NCBI RefSeq assembly: GCF_019049755.1
Contig: NZ_JAFMOS010000624.1
Coordinates: 1 to 36,050 of the forward strand
DNA: 36,050 bases
Reading direction: 5' to 3'
From: Rahnella perminowiae
GTDB taxonomy: Bacteria > Pseudomonadota > Gammaproteobacteria > Enterobacterales > Enterobacteriaceae
Part shown: positions 29,280-36,050 of the stretch, piece after piece
Layout: every line of letters begins with the position of its first letter
How positions within the stretch are numbered: the stretch's first letter is position 1
Translations under genes and position numbers: made by a program
The notes under the pieces: generated by a model
The model's input: the letters and a program-made list of their open reading frames with translations, nothing else
Told to the model about the DNA's origin: nothing
Database searches by the model: none

Positions 29280-30301
29280 TGCGTTATTACGACATGAAAA
29301 TATTCAACAGCGATGGAACAATTTACCGGGAATATTCAAGCCTCAAAAACGGTGTGTTTAACCCTGGTGCGCTGATGGTGGAATTCGACATACTCAGGTT
29401 TGGTGAGTCTACCCCGCAGGGGGAAAGCCATATAACAGTATGGGGTATCAGCCCACAGGAAATGCAGCAAGCCAGACAGAACATGAGTGGTAAAAAAATT
29501 CAGCTTTTCGCCGGGATGTCCCAAGGCTTACCGCTGGCTAAACCCCAGCAGAAGGGATTAGTCATTGAAGGTACGATATTTCAGGCTTTCGGCAACTGGC
29601 AAGGCACGGAATTACGGCTTGATTTCATCATTTTTGCCGGTCCAATCTCATCCTCCAATCCTGCTCCGCTTGCGCCAGTAAACCTGACATTGCCCTGGTT
29701 GGCAGGTCAGAAGTTATCTGATGCCTTAGTGCAGTGCTTCATGACGTTAGGCGGATATAAACCCAACATCAATATCAGTAATCGACTTGTTCTTAACCAT
29801 GACAGGTCCATGTATTGTGGATCTTTGACTGGGTTAGCCAAAAATTTAAAAGATTTCTCATTATCGATGATCAGGGACCCCGGGTATTCAGGTATTGAAA
29901 TTGCGGTTGTTAATGGCAATGAGCTGCGCGTGACGGATAATGATTACGCAAACCATCCTGACCAGACATCACGCAACAGTGCTGTTTACCGTAACAACAA
30001 CCCCATCCAGATTGAATTCTCTGACCTCATCGGGCAACCCACCTGGATAAGGTTTGGCGTGGTAACTCTGGCCTGTGTAATGCGAGCTGATATACAGGTG
30101 GGTGACGTCATTCTGATGCCTAAGAAATCGCGCCCAATGATACAGGCGTCGTCATATTCGCAGTTCAGGGATGACGCCGCATTTTCTGGTTCATTTAAAG
30201 TCCAGTCTGTCCGATTTGTTGGCAACATTCGGCAACGTGATGGTGGTTCCTGGATAACTATTATTGAGGCCAATCCTGAAGCGGAGTTTGCGAAAAAATG
30301 A
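29279..30301 (+). CDS. Baseplate hub protein
   Basis: A 340-residue protein between plug and spike. The N-terminal domain (VFNPGALMVEFDILRFGEST, ESHITVWGISPQEMQQAR) and later parts (KLSDALVQCFMTLGGYKPN, LRVTDNDYANHPD) are typical of hub proteins with tube-like domains (gp27/gpD-like role). It connects the tail tube to the puncturing spike. Assigned by pattern and gene order; the exact family was not verified. Confidence 0.65.
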   Translation: MRYYDMKIFNSDGTIYREYSSLKNGVFNPGALMVEFDILRFGESTPQGESHITVWGISPQEMQQARQNMSGKKIQLFAGMSQGLPLAKPQQKGLVIEGTIFQAFGNWQGTELRLDFIIFAGPISSSNPAPLAPVNLTLPWLAGQKLSDALVQCFMTLGGYKPNINISNRLVLNHDRSMYCGSLTGLAKNLKDFSLSMIRDPGYSGIEIAVVNGNELRVTDNDYANHPDQTSRNSAVYRNNNPIQIEFSDLIGQPTWIRFGVVTLACVMRADIQVGDVILMPKKSRPMIQASSYSQFRDDAAFSGSFKVQSVRFVGNIRQRDGGSWITIIEANPEAEFAKK

Positions 30302-31011
30302 TCGGGAATAAGCTGAATTTCGGCAGAAACATGAACCAGTTCACCGAACGCAAAATACAGGACGCTTTGGAAGTCGCTGGTAAAGTTTTGCCGGTTACAG
30401 TCATTAAGCGGTCAGGGAACATGATCACTGTTTCGTTTAGCCTGACAAACATTCCTTACACATTGCCGAAAGTGACCATCCCAATCTTTGGACCACAGTA
30501 TATCAGGTACCCAATGCAACCGGGTGATCGCGGGATAGTTATCCCGGCAGATACCTATATTGGTGGCGTTAGCGGTCAGGGTGGCGGAACAGCGGATCTC
30601 ACTCCTCCCGCAAATCTGAGTGCGTTGGTATTTTTGCCTATCAGTCATACTGAATGGGATTCTGTAGATGGGGATGTGTTAACACTTTACGGGCCGGAAG
30701 GGGTCACAATCCGCGATGCGGGCAGCAACACCACTTTTCTTTTGACACCTGAAGCTGTGACAATTGCCGCGCCTTCGCAGTTCAAAGTTACGGTAGGGGA
30801 CAGTGTTCTTACCCTCACTCAGGGTCAATGGAGCCTCACTGGAACGACAGGAAATCTTCAGGACAGTCAGGCCAGTACAAGCCCTGCGATCATGCATGCG
30901 GGCTGGGCATCATTGGTCATGTGGCTGAACTCTCACATTCATACCAACGGGAACGGCGGAAGCAATACTGGGGCGCCTACGAGCAATTTTAATGGGAGTA
31001 TCACGCAATGA
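30298..31011 (+). CDS. Baseplate spike (Gp138/gpV type)
   Basis: A 237-residue protein. The N-terminal half has an OB-fold-like segment (GKVLPVTVIKRSGNMITVSF, PMQPGDRGIVIPADTYIGG) as in Gp138 N-terminal domains, then a beta-helix-like region (EGVTIRDAGSNTTFLLTPEA). Near the end HIHTNGNGGSNTGAP carries an HxH that may bind a metal ion at the spike tip. It should form the trimeric puncturing spike. It overlaps both neighbours by four bases. Confidence 0.75.
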   Translation: MIGNKLNFGRNMNQFTERKIQDALEVAGKVLPVTVIKRSGNMITVSFSLTNIPYTLPKVTIPIFGPQYIRYPMQPGDRGIVIPADTYIGGVSGQGGGTADLTPPANLSALVFLPISHTEWDSVDGDVLTLYGPEGVTIRDAGSNTTFLLTPEAVTIAAPSQFKVTVGDSVLTLTQGQWSLTGTTGNLQDSQASTSPAIMHAGWASLVMWLNSHIHTNGNGGSNTGAPTSNFNGSITQ

Positions 31012-31340
31012 GGACTTATGGCCGCGATTCGTCCGGTCGCTGGGTTGCCGTTGAGACGGACGAAAACGGTTTTAACGATGCGATATATCTCACGACCCTT
31101 GTGCAAATCTTAAAGTTAGCTCCCCAAGAATCACCTTTCTTTGCGGATAAAGGGGTACCAGCAAACGGCTCAGTGATTCAGCAGATATTACCCACCTATT
31201 ATGTGAATCGTGTTCAACAGCAGTTCAGCCAATACTTCTCGTCGCTGCAAATAGCCATGATTTCTGATGATCCTCCGACTTATAACATCTCAGTTATCAC
31301 TAACTCAGGTTCGAAAATTGTCACGCAGGTATACGTATGA
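31008..31340 (+). CDS. Baseplate wedge protein, gp25/gpW-like
   Basis: A 110-residue protein between spike and J-like genes, the place of the T4 gp25/P2 gpW sheath-baseplate adaptor. It has NDAIYLTTLVQILKLAPQES followed by PFFADKGVPA and ends TNSGSKIVTQVYV. The size fits. The motif match is modest and position is the main argument. Overlaps with both neighbours indicate coupled translation. Confidence 0.6.
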   Translation: MRTYGRDSSGRWVAVETDENGFNDAIYLTTLVQILKLAPQESPFFADKGVPANGSVIQQILPTYYVNRVQQQFSQYFSSLQIAMISDDPPTYNISVITNSGSKIVTQVYV

Positions 31341-32752
31341 GCGATTTATCAGTTATTTATGATGCTTCAGGGCCGGTGCCACAAACTGCAGCTGACTTGC
31401 GTAGCAAGCTTGTCACCCTTGCAACCGCACAATCACCTGGGATTACGACTGAATTGCCGGCGTCCCTGATCGAAGACATTTTAGGTACAAACGTCGGTGC
31501 GTTGTTGATCTGCGATCAAGCCCGGGTAGACCTCATCAACTCTGTCGGGCCACTGACGGCAAATTTAACGATGCTGAACACTCTGGCTCAGCAATACGGT
31601 GTCGCCTCACAGAAAACGGAAGGTTCCACTACCGTCCCTGTGGTGTTCTCTGGCCCTCCCGGTTTCCCGATACCGCAAGGATTTATCGTCTCAGATGGAA
31701 CTTACCAATACACGCTGCTGGACGCTGTAATTATCCCGACATCCGGGAATACCGCAGCCGTGACCTGTGAGGCAACGATTACTGGAACCTGGGCGGTTCC
31801 GGCAAACACCGTCAATCAGATTCTAACCAGCCTGCCATCGGATATCTCAATTACCTGTAACAATCCCACAGCGGGAACGCCAGCGGGCGGAGCTGAATCT
31901 AATGCCGAATTCAGGGAGAGAGTATGGCAAGCGGGGATGTCTACCGTGCAGGGGTACCCGGGGTTTATCAGACAAAAACTTACTGATGTGGACAACGTTC
32001 AGGCTCGCCTAGTTTCCGTAGTTGCCGATGGCACCGGTTGGATCATCATGTGTGGCGGTGGTGATGTTTTCTCGATGGCCGGTGCAATTTATAAATCAGC
32101 AGGTGACATCAGCAGACTCAAAGGGGCAACGATAAACGTAACGGGTATAACAAATGCCTCACCCGGCGTCGTAACCACCGATATCACGCATGGATATACA
32201 ACCGGTCAGATTATACAAATTAATGGATTGACGGGGATCACGGGAATTAATGGGTTATCGTTAACGGCCACCGTGCTTGGCCCCAATACGTTTTCCATCG
32301 GGGTTAACACTTCTGCATCAGGAACTTGGACTGGCGGGGGCGTAGTCACGCCGAATTTGAGAAATAACACCGTGTCAATTAACGACTGGCCGGATAGTTA
32401 TTTAATCCCGTTTGTTATCCCACTGCAGCAGCAGGTCACGGTCAGATTTAAATGGGCTACTGAAGGGGTAAATTACTTAACTGATGCAACAGTGGCGTCC
32501 TTGGTTACCGCACCGTCTATTTCCTACATAAATGGCATTTATGCCGGTAAGCCTCTGAACATCAATAATCTGAAAGATTTGTTTCTTCAGGCAATTAATA
32601 CCACACTCGATATGAGCTTGATAAGTAATCTCGATGTTGTGGTGACGGTCAATGGAGTAATAACTAACGTTGACGACAATACAAACATCATCAGCGGCGA
32701 TCCATATAGCTACTGGTTTATTGCTGATGATGGGGTAACCGTGGGTAGCTGA
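31337..32752 (+). CDS. Baseplate J-like wedge protein with inserted FCCH-like domain
   Basis: A 471-residue protein. The N-terminal part (LIEDILGTNVGALLICDQAR, NTLAQQYGV) and AGGAESNAEFRERVWQAG are classic for baseplate J/gp6-like wedge proteins. Residues about 263-341 hold an extra beta domain (DITHGYTTGQIIQINGLTGI, TGINGLSLTATVL, NTFSIGV), related in pattern to those in the decoration and sheath proteins. The C-terminal part resumes the J-like fold. It builds the wedge ring that triggers sheath contraction. Confidence 0.8.
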   Translation: MSDLSVIYDASGPVPQTAADLRSKLVTLATAQSPGITTELPASLIEDILGTNVGALLICDQARVDLINSVGPLTANLTMLNTLAQQYGVASQKTEGSTTVPVVFSGPPGFPIPQGFIVSDGTYQYTLLDAVIIPTSGNTAAVTCEATITGTWAVPANTVNQILTSLPSDISITCNNPTAGTPAGGAESNAEFRERVWQAGMSTVQGYPGFIRQKLTDVDNVQARLVSVVADGTGWIIMCGGGDVFSMAGAIYKSAGDISRLKGATINVTGITNASPGVVTTDITHGYTTGQIIQINGLTGITGINGLSLTATVLGPNTFSIGVNTSASGTWTGGGVVTPNLRNNTVSINDWPDSYLIPFVIPLQQQVTVRFKWATEGVNYLTDATVASLVTAPSISYINGIYAGKPLNINNLKDLFLQAINTTLDMSLISNLDVVVTVNGVITNVDDNTNIISGDPYSYWFIADDGVTVGS

Positions 32753-32753
32753 A

Positions 32754-33458
32754 ATGCTGGACGATATTATCAGATCGTATCTTTATACACAGTATAATGA
32801 TGATGAAAACATTCAGGCTTTTGTTGATACATATAATACGTTAGCAAAGGAAATATTTGATTGGATGAAACAAGCCAATCTTCCGGTTTTCATTAATGGG
32901 TTTAACGCAGGCGAACAGCTTAAATGGATTGCGAGCGGTATATACGGAGTGAAGCCCCCCGTATTAATCAGTAGTAAGCGTCAGGTTTTCGGGCCATACA
33001 ATACCGCCATGTTCAACCAGCTCCCATATAACGGGAAGAAAGTTAAAAATGATTCGGACCAGGTTGTAGTTTCCGACGATCTCTTTAAGAGGATTATGAC
33101 CTGGAACTATTACAAAGGAGATGGATTTAACTTTACGATACCCTGGCTGAAGCGTCGTATCATACGGTTCCTTACCGGTATTGATGGTGTGGATGTCGCG
33201 AATGACCAGCGATGGAGCGTATCGGTTTTATTCTCTGATGCCGGTGCAAGCATATCAATCATCAAAGGGTACAGGAAGCTGACTAATTCAGCCCTGTATA
33301 ACACATTCGGATTCAACACCCGAACATACCAACAGGACACCAACGTATTGATAAAAAGCACCGAATATGAATACTCATCCCTGTTTAAGCAGGCCTTTGA
33401 TAGCGGCCTACTACATATGCCTTTTTATCAACCTGTTTCTGTAACTATCATTGGTTGA
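32754..33458 (+). CDS. Baseplate protein of the DUF2612/gpI position
   Basis: A 234-residue protein starting one base after the J-like stop. Motifs include NDDENIQAFVDTYNTLAKEI, GEQLKWIASGIYGVKPP and NYYKGDGFNFTIPWLKRRII, resembling DUF2612 proteins that follow J-like genes in similar myophages and take the place of P2 gpI. It would link baseplate wedge and tail fibres. It ends directly against a convergent gene with no spacer. Confidence 0.65.
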   Translation: MLDDIIRSYLYTQYNDDENIQAFVDTYNTLAKEIFDWMKQANLPVFINGFNAGEQLKWIASGIYGVKPPVLISSKRQVFGPYNTAMFNQLPYNGKKVKNDSDQVVVSDDLFKRIMTWNYYKGDGFNFTIPWLKRRIIRFLTGIDGVDVANDQRWSVSVLFSDAGASISIIKGYRKLTNSALYNTFGFNTRTYQQDTNVLIKSTEYEYSSLFKQAFDSGLLHMPFYQPVSVTIIG

Positions 33459-33752
33459 TTAAATAGTTACGTCATCGACTCTTGTTTTGATTTCATCTTT
33501 TTGTTTTTTTGCTTTCAGATCTCTGCCATCCGTTGAAATAGATAAGTGAAATTTCAAACATTGGCAAATTACTAAAAGCAACACAACAACAAAGAAAAGT
33601 GAGATGCTGAATTTAATGTTCTCGAATGGTGGCATCCCACCCTGAGCCCACATATCAAAAATGAGAACAATAAGAATTACAGAAAGGACAATCGTCATAG
33701 TACTGATGATTGCAAGCAATGCTTTAATCACAATCACCGCAATATTACTCAT
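33459..33752 (-). CDS. Small two-span membrane protein on the opposite strand
   Basis: A 97-residue membrane protein with two long hydrophobic spans (VIKALLAIISTMTIVLSVIL, about residues 8-30, and FSISLFFVVVLLLVICQCL, about 48-66) and a charged C-terminal tail (KAKKQKDEIKTRVDD). It is the only leftward gene inside the tail block and is AT-rich compared with its neighbours. Its stop lies one base after the stop of the convergent baseplate gene. Such orientation and composition suggest a moron, perhaps for superinfection exclusion, but no family is recognised. TAAAAT (complement of 33793-33798) may be its -10. Confidence 0.6.
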   Translation of the reverse strand: MSNIAVIVIKALLAIISTMTIVLSVILIVLIFDMWAQGGMPPFENIKFSISLFFVVVLLLVICQCLKFHLSISTDGRDLKAKKQKDEIKTRVDDVTI

Positions 33753-33844
33753 CTTAAAACCCCTAGCCTTTGGTTGAATATGGTGAATATTTTACCATTT
33801 AAATTAGGTTGGCGGATTTTTATTGCCTAAATCCCGGAGGATAA

Positions 33845-34849
33845 ATGGCCTTAACACTTTTGGCTTTCAATAACGCTTCGTCGGTATTGGCTGCAGGTAT
33901 CAGCGCGTCAGCGACATCACTCGCCGTCAATACAGGCACTGGTACTTTATTCCCTTCACCTGTTTCCGGAACCAGTTATTTCAAGCTTACACTGCTTGAT
34001 GCTGCAACGGGCACTATTACAGAAATCATGCACGTAACCGCGGTAAGTGGCGACACATTTACGGTTTTACGCGGGCAGGAGGGGACAACAGCAAGGATAT
34101 GGTCAGCGAATGATATCGCGGCGAATATGCTTACCGCCGGCAGTTTGTTGTCGATGTTGCAAATCAACAATAATCTCTCTGAAATTGCCGCCGCTGGCAC
34201 AGCAGCGCAAAATGCAGCTTTGAAAAATCTCGGGTCAAGTGATGGCACGTTAAATGGACGCCTCATCAACGTCCAAATATTTGTTAACAATGGGCAGTAC
34301 ACGCCAACCACCGGAACAAAAAAAATTATCGTTGAAGCAATTTCTGGAGGTGGAGGTAGCCTATCTGGGAGTGCCCCTAGCGGTCAAACTGGAGGGTGTC
34401 CACCAGGTTATCATGGACAGTACAATAAATCCCAATTTGATCTCAGTGCTATTTCAACACCTCTTACGGTTACTGTAGGTTCAGGCGGCACTGCGAATAA
34501 TTATGGTGGAGCAACGTATTTTGGCCCTTACATGTCTTTAGGCGGCGGCAACCCTGCAGATGCAACAACTTCTTCTTCATCCTCAAGCATTGCAGGTAGG
34601 GCTTACCCCATCACTGGTGCGGTCAATACCTCTACGGGACTCATTATATCATCTTCTCAGGGTGAGACATTTTCTACGCAGTTAGTTCAGGTTACAGCTG
34701 GAGTAGCATGTGGATTTTCCGCTCCAGCTTCTCCATTTCCTGGTGGATGGCAGGGCAGAGGCGCGGATGGTACTTACGCAAGTGGTGCTATAAGTTACAC
34801 AGGGAAAACCGGCAATCCGGGCATGTTAATTGTATGGGAGTATTCCTGA
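33845..34849 (+). CDS. Tail fibre/adhesin with glycine-rich tip
   Basis: A 334-residue receptor-binding protein. The N-terminal part (ISASATSLAVNTGTGTLFPS, then FTVLRGQEGTTARIWSANDI) is a baseplate-attachment domain common in short tail fibres. The C-terminal half has many glycine stretches (SGGGGS, VGSGGTANNYGGATYFG, GWQGRGADGTY), like the glycine-rich adhesin tips of T-even gp38 and related fibres. GGAGG precedes the ATG. The stop overlaps the assembly-chaperone start. It probably determines host range. Confidence 0.75.
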   Translation: MALTLLAFNNASSVLAAGISASATSLAVNTGTGTLFPSPVSGTSYFKLTLLDAATGTITEIMHVTAVSGDTFTVLRGQEGTTARIWSANDIAANMLTAGSLLSMLQINNNLSEIAAAGTAAQNAALKNLGSSDGTLNGRLINVQIFVNNGQYTPTTGTKKIIVEAISGGGGSLSGSAPSGQTGGCPPGYHGQYNKSQFDLSAISTPLTVTVGSGGTANNYGGATYFGPYMSLGGGNPADATTSSSSSSIAGRAYPITGAVNTSTGLIISSSQGETFSTQLVQVTAGVACGFSAPASPFPGGWQGRGADGTYASGAISYTGKTGNPGMLIVWEYS

Positions 34850-35268
34850 TGAATGTTAGTGATTACGCGGTAATAAATAGTGATGGAGAAATTATCAACG
34901 TGGTTCTATGGGATGGAGAAACCGATTGGACTCCGCCAGATGGGTCGACAGCTATTAAAGTTAATGATAGTGGCGCAGGCATAGGCTGGACCTACAAAAG
35001 TGGTGTTTTCACTGCTCCACCACTAACAGATGACCAAATCGCTGCACAGAACGCAAATAAACTTGCGGACAACTTGTCGCAAAAAACGGCATTGATGGAT
35101 TTTGCCAGCGAGCGGACCTCAGTTCTGCAAGATGCCGTTGATCTGGATATGGCGACTGATGCAGAAACTGCGGCGTTGCCGCTGTGGAAAAAATATCGTG
35201 TATTGCTAAGTCGGATTGATGCCAATACATCGGATGATGTCGTGTGGCCTACACCACCCACTGAATAA
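34849..35268 (+). CDS. Tail fibre assembly chaperone (Tfa family)
   Basis: A 139-residue protein. The N-terminal WDGETDWTPPDGSTAIKVND and the C-terminal PLWKKYRVLLSRIDANTSDD with WPTPP are typical of the phage tail fibre assembly family. The start at 34849 overlaps the fibre stop (TGATG-type overlap). The longer frame from 34708 would run through the fibre gene. Tfa proteins fold or cap the fibre C-terminus. A decayed related copy follows at once. Confidence 0.82.
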   Translation: MNVSDYAVINSDGEIINVVLWDGETDWTPPDGSTAIKVNDSGAGIGWTYKSGVFTAPPLTDDQIAAQNANKLADNLSQKTALMDFASERTSVLQDAVDLDMATDAETAALPLWKKYRVLLSRIDANTSDDVVWPTPPTE

Positions 35269-35354
35269 ATCAGATAACCGCCCATTGATGGCTGTGTTTG
35301 CCTGATAGGATTGGAGCCAGCGTTTGGACGTAAAAAAGCCTTCGCGAAAGAAGT

Positions 35355-35540
35355 CCAGTGAATCATCACTAAGTTTAGTTTTGGAACGAGAGCGCATTTC
35401 CATTCTGTAAGATACAGTAAACTTTGAAATAGCTACGGCAGAGGAAATGTCAACGTTGCCGATTTGGAAAATATCGTGTGCTTTTAAGCCGGTTGGATGC
35501 AAGTACCTTTTATGATGTTGGATGTCCGAAAACATCTATA
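35355..35540 (+). pseudogene. Decayed second copy of a tail fibre assembly gene
   Basis: From about 35383 the DNA is alignable with the end of the intact Tfa gene (35108 onward): gagcgcatttccattctg, then TTGCCGATTTGGAAAATATC against TTGCCGCTGTGGAAAAAATATC. Small deletions break the frame, and stop codons appear near 35402 and 35425. Reading across frames gives LVLERERISIL, STLPIWK and SRLDAS-like pieces. It is a related but diverged copy, the trace of a former or alternative fibre-tail cassette. The 86 bases between 35269 and 35354 show nothing recognisable. Confidence 0.6.
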
Positions 35541-35554
35541 TCATGAATTTTTTA

Positions 35555-35581
35555 GAAAAAAGCCCGTTTCAAAGACGGGCT
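35555..35581 (-). terminator. Leftward rho-independent terminator
   Basis: AGCCCGT (35561-35567) pairs with ACGGGCT (35575-35581). On the minus strand the stem is followed by TTTTTT (complement of 35555-35560). It ends the leftward gene stopping at 35608. Confidence 0.75.
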
Positions 35582-35607
35582 AGCAGTTACAGGGGGCATT
35601 GTATTAT

Positions 35608-36050
35608 CTATGACCGTAAGATAATTCGTTTTGCTTTACGAGTTGCACGTTTAAGTATTGATCCACGTGTAATAACATTTGTTATTTCATTGGAACGATA
35701 CTGGATAAGTGCTTCAATATCATGCAATTGCTTAGTTAGAACATTAAATCGATCATGGGCCCAGCCTCCTTGCTGTTGAGAGAATAAAGCATCGAGTTTA
35801 TTAGATATGCCAAATAATGAACTATTTTCACGTATAGAAGCTAATTCACTCTCAAGTTGCATTATTTTTTTTATGTATCCAGGAATAAGAGCCATTGTAT
35901 ATTTAATCGGCACATTCCCGTTGGCGAATGGTCTGTAACTACGATAGTTGTTTTTCTCACTATTGCCACTAATTAGCATGCCTGTGTTGGCGACCCTATA
36001 CCATAATAGCGGTTCCGGTATTACCAGTAATTTATACCGAGCAGTGGTAG
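35608..36050 (-). CDS. C-terminal part of a leftward gene, glycosyltransferase-like
   Basis: The minus-strand frame is open from 35608 to the window end, so the start lies outside. The visible 146 residues begin TARYKLLVIPEPLLWYRVAN, followed by TGMLISGNSEKNNYRSYRPF. VIPEPLLWYR is the kind of phrase seen near the end of family 2 (GT-A) glycosyltransferase domains. A helical C-terminus follows, basic at its end (RGSILKRATRKAKRIIL). A glycosyltransferase beside tail fibre genes could modify surface sugars in lysogens, or it could be host DNA beyond the phage. The assignment rests on a short motif. A leftward terminator follows. Confidence 0.5.
   Translation of the reverse strand, partial: TTARYKLLVIPEPLLWYRVANTGMLISGNSEKNNYRSYRPFANGNVPIKYTMALIPGYIKKIMQLESELASIRENSSLFGISNKLDALFSQQQGGWAHDRFNVLTKQLHDIEALIQYRSNEITNVITRGSILKRATRKAKRIILRS

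Noticed and set aside
35206..35535. 109-codon minus-strand frame
   Set aside because: It is the antisense of the decayed Tfa copy and crosses the intact Tfa end; homology is on the plus strand.
1..36050. CRISPR array, tRNA, rRNA or insertion sequence
   Set aside because: No regularly spaced direct repeats with unique spacers, no cloverleaf-like tRNA segment and no transposase were seen. The GTAACGC sites are too short and are better explained as iterons.

Overview
The window is the early-to-late arc of a temperate, contractile-tailed phage (a prophage or phage genome) of an Enterobacterales host. The host call rests on DicA/DicC/YdaT-type regulators, DUF1367/YbcO/Q-type lambdoid genes, two canonical LexA boxes and P1/P4-type leader elements. 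No host housekeeping gene, integrase or attachment site is visible. Both ends are cut inside genes.

Layout. (1) 1-984: two tiny leftward genes and a rightward, structured leader whose segments pair in alternative ways, resembling the antisense-RNA immunity leaders of P4 (CI RNA) and P1/P7 (c4). It ends in a candidate Ash/Icd-like ORF coupled to a small zinc-ribbon gene. (2) 962-2588: a lambdoid switch with a DicA-like repressor (leftward), a DicC/Cro-like gene and a YdaT-like gene (rightward). Four copies of one operator, GTTA-N8-TAAC, sit on the left and right promoters. (3) 2605-4569: replication genes O-like and P-like. The O-like gene contains eight GTAACGC iterons in two arrays of near-identical geometry, a likely origin. 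(4) 4573-7896: a tightly overlapping accessory operon with an ASCH-like protein, a PP-loop (PAPS-reductase-like) protein and small Cys-rich or membrane proteins. (5) 7900-8750: two SOS (LexA) promoters, one driving a 79-residue protein. The repressor has no self-cleavage domain, so this protein is a candidate SOS antirepressor. (6) 8752-10463: DUF1367, YbcO-like nuclease, antiterminator Q, then a late promoter and terminator. (7) 10489-13387: HNH/AP2 endonuclease between terminators, a two-TM holin, a P1-Lyz-like SAR endolysin, nested Rz/Rz1, an Ig-like protein and a small gene.

(8) 13429-21549: packaging and head genes. These are TerS (with GCGAA repeats that may be pac), TerL, a DUF1073 portal, a Mu-F-type protein, a fused Nudix/prohead-protease/scaffold protein with an internal scaffold start, a decoration-like protein and a DUF2184-type major capsid protein. 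(9) 21567-33458: connectors, DUF3383-type tail sheath, tube, a frameshifted tail-assembly chaperone, a tape measure with a lytic transglycosylase domain, and a full baseplate (plug, hub, Gp138-like spike, gp25-like, J-like, DUF2612-like). (10) 33459-36050: a leftward membrane protein, a glycine-rich tail fibre/adhesin, a tail-fibre assembly chaperone, a decayed second copy of that chaperone, and the 3' end of a leftward gene that looks like a glycosyltransferase.

How it works together: repressor and Cro-like protein set lysogeny or lysis, and SOS promoters probably provide induction. O/P start replication at the iterons and recruit the host helicase. Q lets transcription from the promoter near 10340 pass several terminators into lysis, head and tail genes. 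All functions are read from sequence and remembered family knowledge; no database search was run.
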